From contig CADATZ010000006.1 in assembly GCA_902791025.1 (NCBI GenBank), positions 66,303 through 130,302 on the forward strand: 64,000 nt of DNA, read 5' to 3'. The first letter of the stretch is position 1, and each line of letters begins with the position of its first letter. The DNA comes from an uncultured Chloroflexota bacterium (GTDB lineage: Bacteria > Chloroflexota > Anaerolineae > Anaerolineales > Anaerolineaceae). Below are positions 33,322 through 41,850 of this stretch, one piece after another. The translations under genes and the position numbers were made by a program. The notes beneath the pieces are model-generated. The model was not told where the DNA came from and searched no databases. It worked only from the letters and a program-made list of their open reading frames with translations.

Positions 33322-34731
33322 ATGGCTATTGATCCGAAAAAACATGAAATGCCGACCCAGGCTCCCGAGGTGCGTGCACATAATTTCAGCGAAGTTGCGC
33401 TTGGTTACGATCAGGAAACAGCACTTGCGGAAGCAAGCCGCTGTCTGAACTGCAAAAACCGCCCCTGTGTTTCCGGCTGCCCGGTGAACATCCACATTCC
33501 GGAATTCATCGCGAAGGTCAAGGAAGGGGACTTTGAGGCGGCTTACCAGATCATCAATCAGACCTCTTCTCTCCCGGCTGTCTGCGGACGTGTCTGCCCG
33601 CAGGAAAACCAGTGTGAAAAATACTGCACACTTGCCAAGAAATTCGAAGCAGTCGGTATCGGCCGCCTGGAACGCTTTGTTGCGGACTGGCATAATGCCC
33701 ATGCGACAGAAAAAGCTCAAGCTCCCGAATCCAACGGGCACAAAGTCGCTATCGTCGGTTCCGGTCCGTCTGGCCTGACCTGTGCCGGAGACCTGGCCAA
33801 GAAGGGCTACAAAGTCAGTGTATTTGAAGCGCTGCATACTGCCGGCGGCGTGTTGGTTTATGGTATCCCGGAATTCCGCCTGCCGAAGTCCATCGTTGCC
33901 AAAGAAGTTGAGACCCTGAAGGATCTGGGCGTGGATGTGGAAACCAATGTCATTATCGGCAAGACCCTGACCATCGACGAACTGTTTGAAATGGGGTATG
34001 AAGCTGTGTTCATCGGTTCCGGTGCCGGTTTACCGAACTTCATGAATATCCCGGGTGAATCCCTGAAGGGTGTTTATTCTGCGAATGAATTCCTGACCCG
34101 CTCCAACCTGATGAAGGCCTACAAAGAAGACCCGAAGACCCCGATCATGAAGGGTGGTAAGGTCGCGGTTGTCGGCGGCGGAAACGTGGCGATGGATGCA
34201 GCCCGTACCGCGCTGCGCCTGGGGGCCGAGAAGGTCTATATCGTTTACCGCCGTTCGATGGAAGAGCTTCCCGCCCGGCGCGAAGAAGTGGAACACGCAC
34301 AGGAAGAGGGCATCGACTTTCGCCTGCTGCATAACCCGGTCGAGATCCTGGGGTACAACAACCCGGATGATCCGCGTGACCCGAAGAACGGTTTCGTTAC
34401 CGGTATCCGCTGTGTAAAGATGGAACTCGGTGAACCGGATGCTTCCGGCCGCCGCCGCCCTGTTGCGATTCCCGGCAGTGAATTTGAGCTGGATGTTACC
34501 GCTGTGATCATGGCGATTGGTACCAGCCCGAATCCGCTGATCAAGTCCACGACAAAAGGGCTGGAAGTCAATTCTCGCGGCGGAATTATCGTCAATGAAG
34601 ATGGACTTACATCCCGCGAGGGTGTTTATGCCGGTGGTGATGCGGTGACAGGTGCCGCAACAGTTATTTCCGCGATGGGTGCAGGAAAAGTTGCCGCGAA
34701 AGCAATCGATGACTATCTTTCAGCAAAGTAG
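33322..34731 (+). CDS. nfnB: NfnB: NADPH-binding large subunit (glutamate synthase small-subunit family)
   Basis: 469 residues. The N-terminus carries two [4Fe-4S] clusters: CLNCKNRPCVSGCPVNI and VCGRVCPQENQCEKYC. Then come an FAD-binding Rossmann site (VAIVGSGPSGLTCAGDLA) and an NADP-binding site (VAVVGGGNVAMDAARTALRLG), ending with YAGGDAVTGAATVISAMGAGK. The same family includes the small subunit of glutamate synthase, but no large subunit is nearby, and the adjacent nfnA makes the NfnB role more likely. AAGGAGTG is the ribosome binding site. Confidence 0.9.
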   Translation: MAIDPKKHEMPTQAPEVRAHNFSEVALGYDQETALAEASRCLNCKNRPCVSGCPVNIHIPEFIAKVKEGDFEAAYQIINQTSSLPAVCGRVCPQENQCEKYCTLAKKFEAVGIGRLERFVADWHNAHATEKAQAPESNGHKVAIVGSGPSGLTCAGDLAKKGYKVSVFEALHTAGGVLVYGIPEFRLPKSIVAKEVETLKDLGVDVETNVIIGKTLTIDELFEMGYEAVFIGSGAGLPNFMNIPGESLKGVYSANEFLTRSNLMKAYKEDPKTPIMKGGKVAVVGGGNVAMDAARTALRLGAEKVYIVYRRSMEELPARREEVEHAQEEGIDFRLLHNPVEILGYNNPDDPRDPKNGFVTGIRCVKMELGEPDASGRRRPVAIPGSEFELDVTAVIMAIGTSPNPLIKSTTKGLEVNSRGGIIVNEDGLTSREGVYAGGDAVTGAATVISAMGAGKVAAKAIDDYLSAK

Positions 34732-34755
34732 TTTTTTCAAATAGTTGAGGTACAG

Positions 34756-34786
34756 GAGAGGATGGAAGTTTTACCATCCTCTCTTG
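34756..34786 (+). terminator. Hairpin terminator after nfnB
   Basis: GAGAGGATGG and CCATCCTCTC form a perfect 10 bp stem around AAGTTTTA, followed by a weak T-rich end (TTGCAT). It lies 25 bp after the nfnB stop. Confidence 0.7.
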
Positions 34787-34830
34787 CATAAAAACAGTAT
34801 ACTTGCGGAAATACATGGAGTTATTTTTCA

Positions 34831-36018
34831 ATGAAGAATAAATGGGTGTCGAAAATTATTATTGTGAGCTTTCTGGTTCTTATCGGATGGTTTACATTGT
34901 TTAATTTTCCGATTCTCTCACAACAACTGTTCGATTTCTTAACTCATCCGACAGATATTTTTACATTTGGCGATGAGATTTCTGAAATTATGAAGTCGGA
35001 TAATTTATATCATAAGGATGATTTTATTAATCTGAACGGGCTGTATGGCAGGTTGAGCGGCAGACGTTTATTTAACGAGGTCGTTCTGATGAAAAACGGC
35101 ATGCTGAATTACAGTGAGATGAAGCTGAATGCCAAAACTTACGAGATTCCGCTTATTCTTTCGGATTTCAGCCATTTTGTTGAAGACAGCGGCGGGAAGT
35201 TTTTCTATGTTCAGTATCCGGGAAAGTATGATAAAGAAAATGACCTGATGCCGGAAGGACTCAGCCCACAGATCCGGAAAGAGATCAACGGACTGGTTGA
35301 TCTGATCAGTAATGAAGGTGTAGATGTTCTTGACCTGCATCCGCTGCTTGCTGATTCTGCGGCTGATGTTGAAAAAAACTATTACATTACAGACCATCAT
35401 TGGAAACCAACTTCTGCATACAAGGCATTTCAGGCAATCGTCTCGCATACAGCGGAGCTCTTTCCCGGTGAAAATTTTAGCGGTGATGCGGTGAATTCTG
35501 AAAACTGGACTGTGCATGAGCTGAAGGATCAGTTTTTAGGCAGTTTTGGCAGACGCGTGGGAATTTATTTTCGCGGACTGGATGATCTGCAATGGATGAC
35601 GCCGGATTTTGATACAAAGCTTTCCTTCAGTTACCCGCTGGAAAATATTAAACTTGAGGGTAATTTTGAGGATACTTTGATCCGGAAGGAATATCTGGAA
35701 CCGGGTGGGGATAAACTGCATACTGATTATTTTTTTGTGTATATCGGCGATAATTATCCCTTCTTTACAACGAAAAATTTCAAGCCTCTTTCGGATAAAA
35801 AAGTCCTTATGATCCATGACAGCTACAGCCTTCCAGTCATCGCCTTTTTATCGACAGTTTTCCGCGAGGTAGATGCCATTGATCCCCGGTCCTATGCGGA
35901 TTACTATCCGGAAATGCCGATCAAAAAATATGTGGAGCAGACACATCCGGATATTGTGATCATGGCGCTCTCTCCTTATCCGGATGTGATCAATCACAAA
36001 AATACTTTCCACTTTTGA
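34831..36018 (+). CDS. DHHW/AlgX-like SGNH-fold secreted protein
   Basis: 395 residues with an uncleaved or signal-anchor membrane segment at about 8-28 (IIIVSFLVLIGWFTLFNF). The motif YITDHHWKPTSAYKAF near residue 185-200 is the DHHW signature, and HDSYSLP near 328 matches the Asp/Ser region of AlgX/AlgJ-type SGNH proteins involved in O-acetylation of exopolysaccharides. The usual partner, an MBOAT acyltransferase, is not in the window. The protein would sit on the outer face of the membrane. Function is inferred from the fold only. Confidence 0.72.
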   Translation: MKNKWVSKIIIVSFLVLIGWFTLFNFPILSQQLFDFLTHPTDIFTFGDEISEIMKSDNLYHKDDFINLNGLYGRLSGRRLFNEVVLMKNGMLNYSEMKLNAKTYEIPLILSDFSHFVEDSGGKFFYVQYPGKYDKENDLMPEGLSPQIRKEINGLVDLISNEGVDVLDLHPLLADSAADVEKNYYITDHHWKPTSAYKAFQAIVSHTAELFPGENFSGDAVNSENWTVHELKDQFLGSFGRRVGIYFRGLDDLQWMTPDFDTKLSFSYPLENIKLEGNFEDTLIRKEYLEPGGDKLHTDYFFVYIGDNYPFFTTKNFKPLSDKKVLMIHDSYSLPVIAFLSTVFREVDAIDPRSYADYYPEMPIKKYVEQTHPDIVIMALSPYPDVINHKNTFHF

Positions 36019-36192
36019 AAATCCGGATAAATATATTCAGGCTGATAATGATAATGGCAGATAACTGCGTTCCAATGTCTTATTTCTAAATGTCTTTCAT
36101 CATCCTCCGAGTGCAAGGTTTATGCCTTTCGTGTATCCAACTTCATGCCTTTTGTCCCTTTTTTGTCAATAAAAATGTCACTAATAAAGCCT

Positions 36193-36221
36193 TTGCGTGA
36201 TTTCATTGTTCATTGTATAAT
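36193..36221 (+). promoter_or_regulatory. Promoter of the secreted Pro/Gln/His-rich protein gene
   Basis: TTGCGT (36193-36198) and TATAAT (36216-36221) are 17 bp apart, 19 bp before the start codon. Confidence 0.65.
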
Positions 36222-36240
36222 ACGGGAAAAGGAGTGGAAC

Positions 36241-36732
36241 ATGAAACGTTATATTTTTGTAATTCTGTGTATCTGCCTCTTGGCAGCTGCCTCTGTTGCT
36301 TCGGCACAGGAGGCCGCCGGTTATAAGGTGACCTATCTTGGCAACAACTGCCTGGCTTCTGTTCCGACAGACGAGAAGGAATACAAGGCTGGTGAGACTG
36401 TTTCCGTGATGTTTGATCCCGTAACCTATATGAACGGTTTGATTTTCTATGGCTGGGATTGGAACAATGACGGTGTTGCAGATTTCGGATATGCTTACAA
36501 TAGCTTCAGCATGCCTTCCAAGGATGTTGAAATGAAGGCAATCTGCATTTCCCCGTATTCGGCTCCGGCACCTGCACCATGCCCGGCACCGCGTCCGTGG
36601 GGTCCGCCTCCGCCGCATCAACCACATCATCAGCAGCAACCGCAGCAACCGCAGCATCCTGTATGGCCTCCGGTTTATGGTGGATTTGATTTTTATCCTA
36701 TTCCTCATTTCGGTGGCCCAGGCTGGTGGTAG
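36241..36732 (+). CDS. Secreted InlB-repeat-like protein with Pro/Gln/His-rich tail
   Basis: 163 residues. A clear signal peptide (about 1-22, ending ASVASA-QE) is followed by one repeat-like domain: VTYLGNNCLASVPTDEKEYKAGETVSV, then GLIFYGWDWNNDGVADFGYAYNSFSMPSKDVEMKAI (in parts), the pattern of InlB/Listeria-Bacteroides surface repeats. Residues about 112-150 are low complexity (APAPCPAPRPWGPPPPHQPH, then HQQQPQQPQHP), ending in an aromatic/Gly tail. His and Cys in the tail could bind metal. AAGGAG lies before the ATG at 36241, and a terminator follows directly. I do not recognise a specific function. Confidence 0.75.
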   Translation: MKRYIFVILCICLLAAASVASAQEAAGYKVTYLGNNCLASVPTDEKEYKAGETVSVMFDPVTYMNGLIFYGWDWNNDGVADFGYAYNSFSMPSKDVEMKAICISPYSAPAPAPCPAPRPWGPPPPHQPHHQQQPQQPQHPVWPPVYGGFDFYPIPHFGGPGWW

Positions 36733-36757
36733 AATATTTTGTAGTGAGTTGATTTGC

Positions 36758-36791
36758 AAAAACGGTATGATGAAAATCATACCGTTTTTTA
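36758..36791 (+). terminator. Terminator after the secreted protein gene
   Basis: AAAAACGGTATGAT and ATCATACCGTTTTT are perfectly complementary around GAAA, followed by T. The A-run on the left makes it usable from both sides; the convergent gene on the right ends at 36899. Confidence 0.92.
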
Positions 36792-36898
36792 TAAAGGACG
36801 TTCTTGTTAGGTTCCGGACAGCGCATTACACAGTACAATTAGACTGCTCAGCACGGTACAGACTGCGTTTGAATTTTGGATGCAGAAAATGGAAAGTG

Positions 36899-37657
36899 TT
36901 ATTGTGATTGGTTTTCCGTCAGTTTTATCAGCCATAGCGGCAGTTCACTGATAAGGACTACCAGCAGAACCATAATCAGGGCATAAGCGTAAATGTCCTG
37001 ATATTCGTTAAAATAAATACTGGTATTGATGGCTTTCCCGAGCGAGTTTTTTGTCTGTACCAGATATTCGGTGGAAACCACCAGCTTTAGACCCATACCG
37101 ATGGCGTTGATATAAGCCTGTTTCAGGTATCCTGCCATCAAAGGCAGATGAACGTTCCACAGTACCTCTAAATTGAAGCCGCTGTTCAGGCGGTAAACAT
37201 CCAGCAGATCTTTGTCGATGCTGCGGCTGCCTTCACAGACCGCTTCGGAAATCAGCGGAACCAGGATCAGAGTCGTTCCGATGAGTGGGACTTTGTCATA
37301 ACTTGTCAAAACCATGATGATGACCACCAGCACCAGCATGGGTATAGAGCGCAGCATCACCATCAGCGGACGGAACAGCATGCGGATGAAATCACTGTAC
37401 CCTTCCAGAAGTCCAATCGCCAGTCCGATCACGGTGGAAACGGCCATCGCTGTCAACAGATGGCGCAGTGTGGTATGGATCAGCAGCCATGTTTTCGGAG
37501 TGTTGAGCAAACGGAAAAACGCTCTCAGAATTTCCGTGACATCCGGAAAAACCAGCCTGTCATTTTTAATCCAACCGGCTGCCTGGATCAGGCAGCCGAT
37601 CAGAATAATTCCGAGAACAAAAGCGAAGGCTTGTTTGTTTTTCTTTTCGCCCTTCAC
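36899..37657 (-). CDS. ABC transporter permease (SsuC/TauC type)
   Basis: 252 residues with about six membrane segments and the BPD_transp_1 loop (LRSIPMLVLVVIIMVLT, EAVCEGSRSIDKDLLDVYRLNSGF) of nitrate/taurine/thiamine-precursor type importers. It follows the binding-protein gene by 11 bp. The ATPase component is not present here, so it must be encoded elsewhere or be lost. Substrate unknown. Confidence 0.83.
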   Translation of the reverse strand: MKGEKKNKQAFAFVLGIILIGCLIQAAGWIKNDRLVFPDVTEILRAFFRLLNTPKTWLLIHTTLRHLLTAMAVSTVIGLAIGLLEGYSDFIRMLFRPLMVMLRSIPMLVLVVIIMVLTSYDKVPLIGTTLILVPLISEAVCEGSRSIDKDLLDVYRLNSGFNLEVLWNVHLPLMAGYLKQAYINAIGMGLKLVVSTEYLVQTKNSLGKAINTSIYFNEYQDIYAYALIMVLLVVLISELPLWLIKLTENQSQ

Positions 37658-37668
37658 CCTTTTATCCT

Positions 37669-38589
37669 TTATAGTCCGTCGTAGTAAAAATCATCTGCCG
37701 GAAGGGCTCCGCCGAATTGGCTCAGGTCAATATTGGCAGTAGCTTCGACCTGTTCCTTTGCCTCGAATGCGTTTACGTAACGGATGGCACAGTTCGGAAT
37801 GGCGGTCATGGCGACCTTCACGTTCGGCAGGATCTCCAATTTCACGGCTGCATCAGCTACGATCTCGAGATCGTTCTGAACCAGATTGCAGGAGGCATAT
37901 GCTTTCAGCAGAAAGTCTGCCACCGCTTCTTTCTGGTTGGCTGCTGTATCCGGATTGATGAAAAGCCCTGCCTGGGTATAACCATCGAGTCCGTTGGCTT
38001 TCTTCAGCAGATCATTGACCGCGTAGGCGGTGATGGCTTCATTCTTCATTTTTGCGGCTGTCAGAGCCGGTTCGGCGGTGACGACAATGGCGTTTTCATC
38101 GGTGAGCAGCAGACTCTGGGTGTTGGCAGCACCGGCAAGGTATTCCACGGAGGCAGGTTCCAGACCGTTTTCCGCAAGGGCGTAGAGAACGACGGAAGCG
38201 TTGATGGTGTTTTCACCGAAAAGGGTGATGGCTGCGCCGTTGATATCTTCCAGCGTAAAATCAGCTTTCTGGGAGGCAATATAGAGGTTGCCCCAGGTGA
38301 CGACGGCTGCCAGTTTGTAGTCGGATTTCCCGGCTTTGAAAAGCTTCGCCCCGGCATTGATGGGAGCAATGATGAAATCCGCGGTTTTGTTGGCAAATTC
38401 AGCGGCGATGGTGTCGGCGGCAACGAAGGTGTAGTCTTCGGGATTTTCAACAGCCATTGCGGCGACAGCCAGAGCCGGAGCGCCGTTCGGCGCCGAAAGT
38501 TTAACTGTGTAAGATTCGTCAGCCGATACCGGCGCCAATGCGCAGAGCATTAGTACAAAAACTGTGACGAAGAGCATTAATTTTTTCAT
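37669..38589 (-). CDS. ABC transporter substrate-binding protein (NMT1/SsuA-like)
   Basis: 306 residues with a signal peptide (about 1-23, KKLMLFVTVFVLMLCALAPVSA). The mature part has the NMT1/TauA type II binding fold: VKLSAPNGAPALAVAAMA at the start, then an AIINAGAKL-like hinge (FIIAPINAGAKLFKAG) and LAAVVTWGNLYIASQ. No lipobox cysteine is visible. AAGGAG precedes the ATG at 38589; the open frame runs 15 codons further but lacks a site. The ligand may be an alkanesulfonate, pyrimidine precursor or similar; nothing in the sequence decides it. Confidence 0.82.
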   Translation of the reverse strand: MKKLMLFVTVFVLMLCALAPVSADESYTVKLSAPNGAPALAVAAMAVENPEDYTFVAADTIAAEFANKTADFIIAPINAGAKLFKAGKSDYKLAAVVTWGNLYIASQKADFTLEDINGAAITLFGENTINASVVLYALAENGLEPASVEYLAGAANTQSLLLTDENAIVVTAEPALTAAKMKNEAITAYAVNDLLKKANGLDGYTQAGLFINPDTAANQKEAVADFLLKAYASCNLVQNDLEIVADAAVKLEILPNVKVAMTAIPNCAIRYVNAFEAKEQVEATANIDLSQFGGALPADDFYYDGL

Positions 38590-38682
38590 GAATTTTTTTT
38601 CTCCTTGAGTATTCCCAAAAGGGATGATCGGCACATACCTGATGTTTTGTGTTGGTTATTCCTTTCGTGTATGTGCGATCTT

Positions 38683-38725
38683 ATTATACTCTGTGGATAA
38701 AAAAAACATGTTGTAATTACAACAT
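38683..38725 (-). promoter_or_regulatory. Perfect 18 bp palindrome and -10 box of the importer genes
   Basis: ATGTTGTAATTACAACAT (38708-38725) is a perfect palindrome. On the minus strand a TATAAT (38688-38683) lies 17-19 bp downstream of it, so the palindrome covers the position of the -35 hexamer, which is otherwise poor. The layout suggests a regulator-dependent promoter for the binding protein and permease. The rest of the 320 bp gap up to 38910 holds no gene. Confidence 0.6.
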
Positions 38726-38909
38726 TTAGTTTTTGTTGTGACAGTTGGTTATCATTCAAGAGGCTGTCAAATTTGCTGTGACGCAACAGGTAATGGGTCC
38801 GGTGCTCTGCCCAGGACGTATATAGAAATAAGAGGTAATCATCATGATATTTTTGAATCTTGATTTTTCTTGAAAATGAACATATATTATAATAATGATT
38901 GGAGTTGTT

Positions 38910-39737
38910 ATGTATCAGCTTGAAAGTGAATTGGAAATTGCATCTATGTCGAAATCAAATCAAAAGCAAAAAGCTCTAAAAATCATCGCTGAATTCAGGA
39001 TGTTTGATGATACATTTATGTCAGCTGTGTTTGACAAACGAATAGCCGAAACTCAATTCTTGATTCAAACTATACTTGGGCGTGACGATATTACTGTCAT
39101 ATCTTCAAAAGCTCAATATACGATTCACAACATATATGGAAGAGAGACAAGGCTTGATATCCTTGCAAAGGATAAAGATGGACGAATTTATCATTTTGAA
39201 GTTCAGAGGAATCTTTCCGGAGCATCTACCCGAAGAGCTCGATTTACCGGTGCGTTAGTTGATATTGGACTTTTAAAAAAGGGACAGCCTTTTCATGAAT
39301 TGCCTGAACGATATACGATTTTCATTACCCAGAGAGATAAATTTGGAAAGGGATTGCCAGTTTATCATGCAGAATATAAAATAACGGAATTGGACAATGA
39401 ACCACTTGGAGATGGAAGCTATATTTTTTATGTAAATGGCGAATTTCGTAACACGGATATTCCTATTGGTCAGCTAATGCATGATTTTTCTTGTGTAAAT
39501 TCGGATGATATCATAAATCCGTTACTGCGGGAACGTGTAAAATATTTGAAAGAAACGGATGGAGGCCGCGAAAAAATGTGTGAACTTATGGAGAACTGGA
39601 TCAATGAAGAAAAAATTGAACTTGCAAAAAAGGCCTTGGCTAAAGGAGATTTGACAATCGAGCAAATTGCTGATGTGCTTGAGCTTCCACAGGCATTTGT
39701 TCAGGAACTGGCTGAAGCCCAAACTGTATATGCCTGA
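38910..39737 (+). CDS. Rpn/PD-(D/E)XK nuclease family protein
   Basis: 275 residues of the transposase-associated PD-(D/E)XK (PDDEXK_2/Rpn) family. KALKIIAEFRMFDDTFMSAVF is followed by the nuclease core RLDILAKDKDGRIYHFEVQR (D-x-n-E-x-Q), RARFTGALVDIGLLKKGQPFHELP and YTIFITQRDKFGKG. The C-terminus ends in a helical region (AKKALAKGDLTIEQIADVLELP). Such proteins cut DNA and promote recombination in the Rpn branch. GGAG lies 5 nt before the ATG at 38910; an in-frame ATG five codons upstream would coincide with a TATAAT. A relic of the same family lies at 44.1 kb. Confidence 0.85.
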   Translation: MYQLESELEIASMSKSNQKQKALKIIAEFRMFDDTFMSAVFDKRIAETQFLIQTILGRDDITVISSKAQYTIHNIYGRETRLDILAKDKDGRIYHFEVQRNLSGASTRRARFTGALVDIGLLKKGQPFHELPERYTIFITQRDKFGKGLPVYHAEYKITELDNEPLGDGSYIFYVNGEFRNTDIPIGQLMHDFSCVNSDDIINPLLRERVKYLKETDGGREKMCELMENWINEEKIELAKKALAKGDLTIEQIADVLELPQAFVQELAEAQTVYA

Positions 39738-39878
39738 AAAATGAAACAGGAACAAAGAAATGGTTTGATAAAAAGCCAAGTTAATTGTTCAGAACAATCA
39801 GTCTCGCAGCACGGATATCGGTTACCTGTTGCAGCGAAGGTCTGCACAGGGCATTCGTGCTGCGTTCTGTATAGTTTT

Positions 39879-40124
39879 CTACAACCTGTTTACGAAGCGC
39901 TGCAGGAGCTGCAGGATCAGCATCAAAATGATCGGGCTGAGGTCAAAGATGCCGATGCTAGGCATAAATCTCCGAATCGGGTCAAGAAACTGGTTCATGA
40001 ATCCATCCACCCATCTTCGCAGGGGGAAATCCGGCGGTACGAACCAGGACATTACGCAGTAAAACAGCAGCAATGACGAAAGCGCATTGATCACTAACGA
40101 AAGAAAAATCTTCAAAAATCCCAT
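39879..40124 (-). CDS. YggT family membrane protein
   Basis: 81 residues with two membrane segments, about 4-25 (LKIFLSLVINALSSLLLFYCV) and about 58-76. Between them is the family motif SWFVPPDFPLRRWVDGFMNQFLDPIRRFMPSIG (in parts), matching YggT proteins. They follow yggS in many genomes and take part in membrane/division-related functions. Here a palindromic repeat and a heptamer array separate it from yggS (123 bp). Confidence 0.87.
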   Translation of the reverse strand: MGFLKIFLSLVINALSSLLLFYCVMSWFVPPDFPLRRWVDGFMNQFLDPIRRFMPSIGIFDLSPIILMLILQLLQRFVNRL

Positions 40125-40144
40125 TTTTACCCTTTACTGTGGTT

Positions 40145-40225
40145 GTTCAGAATCAGGTGGCGCACATGAGGACAGGCACGCCAGTGTCAGCTTCGTGACA
40201 CAGGATGCCAGACCCCATGTGCTCC
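40145..40225. repeat. Dispersed palindromic repeat, compact copy
   Basis: From 40162 (GCACATGAGGACAGGC) to 40222 (ending CATGTGC) the sequence folds as one hairpin of about 26 bp with few mismatches around GCTTCG. It is preceded by TTGTTCAGAA. The whole stretch matches the left half of the 25.9 kb element in reverse orientation. It lies between yggS and the YggT gene, both on the minus strand. Confidence 0.8.
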
Positions 40226-40240
40226 GTTTCGAATAGCTTT

Positions 40241-40272
40241 TCAACTTTCAACTACTAACTTCTAACTTCTTA
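40241..40272. repeat. Heptamer array inside the 3' end of yggS
   Basis: TCAACTT, TCAACTA, CTAACTT, CTAACTT, CTTACCT in 7-bp steps. It overlaps the last nine codons of yggS (GKKLEVSS and TGA) and so forms the end of the protein. Confidence 0.72.
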
Positions 40273-40994
40273 CCTGAATAGTCTCTCGGACCCACCAGCG
40301 CGGTGCCGATGCGGATAATCGTGGCACCTTCCTCAACAGCTGCGGTGTAGTCCGAGCTGGTTCCCATGGAAAGTTCAGTGATGTGGGCTCCGCAGTAGTG
40401 GTTCAGATATTCCGCGATTTTTCTGGTGCGGATGAAATATTTGCGGTTGATTTCGGCCTCTTCCGCATAAGGCGGCAGGATCATCAGTCCTTTTACATCC
40501 AGATGCGGCATTTGGGAGATCTTCTCAAAATCCTCAAGAAAATTATCGGGAACGGATTCATCTGTGAAGTGCCAGCCGCTCTTGGAATCTTCATTGCCGA
40601 CATTACATTCGATCATGACAGGCATGTTCCGATTCCGTTCTGTGCAGAGCGTCTCTAACTTTTCCGCGATTTCCAGCCTGTCCAGAGAATGGAATTCATC
40701 AAACAGGTCAGCCACGATCTTTGCCTTGCGGCTCTGCAAGTGGCCGATCATTGCCAATCGTGCTGCAGGGTCTGCCCGGAACGCATCGATCTTTCCGGCA
40801 GTTTCATCCGGATAGTTCTCACCGAAACAGCGGATACCGGCTTCAAGCAAATTGCTTACGACTGCTGCCGGCTTTGTTTTGGTCACAGCCATCAGCGTCA
40901 CATCCGAGCTGTTCCGTCCGGACCGCGCCGCCGCGGCTTCGATATTTTTCTGTATCGTTTCAATATTTTTTTTGATTACAGCTAATTCAATCAT
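40248..40994 (-). CDS. yggS: PLP homeostasis protein YggS/PLPBP
   Basis: 248 residues of the alanine-racemase-like PLP-binding family that keeps free vitamin B6 in balance. The PLP lysine is in LMAVTKTKPA (about 34-43), then GENYPDETAGKI, IGHLQSRKAKIV, VMIECNVGNEDSKSGW and the C-terminal LSMGTSSDYTAAVEEGATIIRIG with the phosphate-binding part. The protein normally ends a few residues after GTALVGPRDY; here the tail SGKKLEVSS is encoded by a heptamer array. It stands between pgeF and the YggT gene, a conserved group. Confidence 0.93.
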   Translation of the reverse strand: MIELAVIKKNIETIQKNIEAAAARSGRNSSDVTLMAVTKTKPAAVVSNLLEAGIRCFGENYPDETAGKIDAFRADPAARLAMIGHLQSRKAKIVADLFDEFHSLDRLEIAEKLETLCTERNRNMPVMIECNVGNEDSKSGWHFTDESVPDNFLEDFEKISQMPHLDVKGLMILPPYAEEAEINRKYFIRTRKIAEYLNHYCGAHITELSMGTSSDYTAAVEEGATIIRIGTALVGPRDYSGKKLEVSS

Positions 40995-41035
40995 AATACG
41001 ACTCGGGAAAAAGTCGGCCAGACCAACTCATCTCC

Positions 41036-41072
41036 CCTAACTCCTAATCCCTAATACCTAATACCTATCTCA
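41036..41072. repeat. Heptamer array (CTAATAC type) at the pgeF end
   Basis: CTAACTC, CTAATCC, CTAATAC, CTAATAC, CTATCTC in register. The TAG stop of pgeF (41065-41067 as CTA) is within the last unit. Confidence 0.78.
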
Positions 41073-41850
41073 GTGTTATCAGTACCCCGTAGCGTCCGGA
41101 TTTTCCATGGTCGCCGCGGTGGGAGAACCATTCATCCTTATGACAGACGGTGCAGATCTCTGCTGTTTCGATCTTTCGAACGCCTTGCTCTTCGAGCAGC
41201 ATTCGGTTCGCCTTCCAGAGGTCCAGCCGGATGCGGTTTTCGCTCAGATCGCAAATTTCCTGGTAACGGTTCCCGAATGCGCTCCGGAATTTCCCGGCAA
41301 CATCCTCTTTGACTTCAAAATGATCCGGTCCGATGGAAGGACCGATCCCGGCGAGCACGTCTTTCGGATCCGTTCCGTAAAGTTTACGCATATTCTTCAG
41401 CGTGATCGCGCCAATGTTGTCCAAAGTCCCCGGCCAGCCTGCATGGCAGATGCCGATTGCCCTGTTGATCGGGTCATAAAAAATGATCGGACAGCAGTCG
41501 GCAAAGCGCTGAACCAGCGTGACTTCCGGCCGGTCTGTGATCAGCCCATCTGCCCGCAGCGGATATTTCACGGAAGGGCTTCGCGGAACATCTGCCGCGA
41601 TGACCGTTTTGCAATGATACTGCCATCCGTCATAACGGGTCTTCAGGTCCAGATCGAAGACGTCAAACATACGCCTGAGGTTCTCCAGCACATTCTCAGC
41701 AGTATCACCGACTGTTGTTGCCATGTTCAGAGAATCAAACGGCTTTGGACTGACCCCGCCGAGACGGGTGAAAAAACCATGCGTGATCCCCGCCTCGCAA
41801 AAGGATTCGAATTGATAATATTTCAGTCCGTTTTTCTCATTGAAGATCAT
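41065..41850 (-). CDS. pgeF: Purine nucleoside phosphorylase/laccase-domain protein PgeF (YfiH, YlmD)
   Basis: 261 residues of the multicopper-oxidase-like YfiH family, which handles purine nucleosides and edits peptidoglycan precursors. Motifs: THGFFTRLGGVSPKPFDSLNMATTVGD (in parts), RFADCCPIIFYDP and GICHAGWPGTLDNI with the H/C/H metal triad, then GIGPSIGPDHFEV and CTVCHKDEWFSHRGD. yggS follows downstream after 70 bp. Its start overlaps the DUF2085 gene end by 14 bp. Confidence 0.93.
   Translation of the reverse strand: MIFNEKNGLKYYQFESFCEAGITHGFFTRLGGVSPKPFDSLNMATTVGDTAENVLENLRRMFDVFDLDLKTRYDGWQYHCKTVIAADVPRSPSVKYPLRADGLITDRPEVTLVQRFADCCPIIFYDPINRAIGICHAGWPGTLDNIGAITLKNMRKLYGTDPKDVLAGIGPSIGPDHFEVKEDVAGKFRSAFGNRYQEICDLSENRIRLDLWKANRMLLEEQGVRKIETAEICTVCHKDEWFSHRGDHGKSGRYGVLITLR

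Noticed and set aside
33322..34731. Glutamate synthase small subunit
   Set aside because: No large subunit is present and the adjacent partner is an NfnA-type flavoprotein, so NfnB is the better reading.
38589..38634. Riboswitch (for example TPP) before the NMT1-like binding protein
   Set aside because: The leader is only about 90 nt and lacks the conserved thiamine-box sequence or a similar conserved core.
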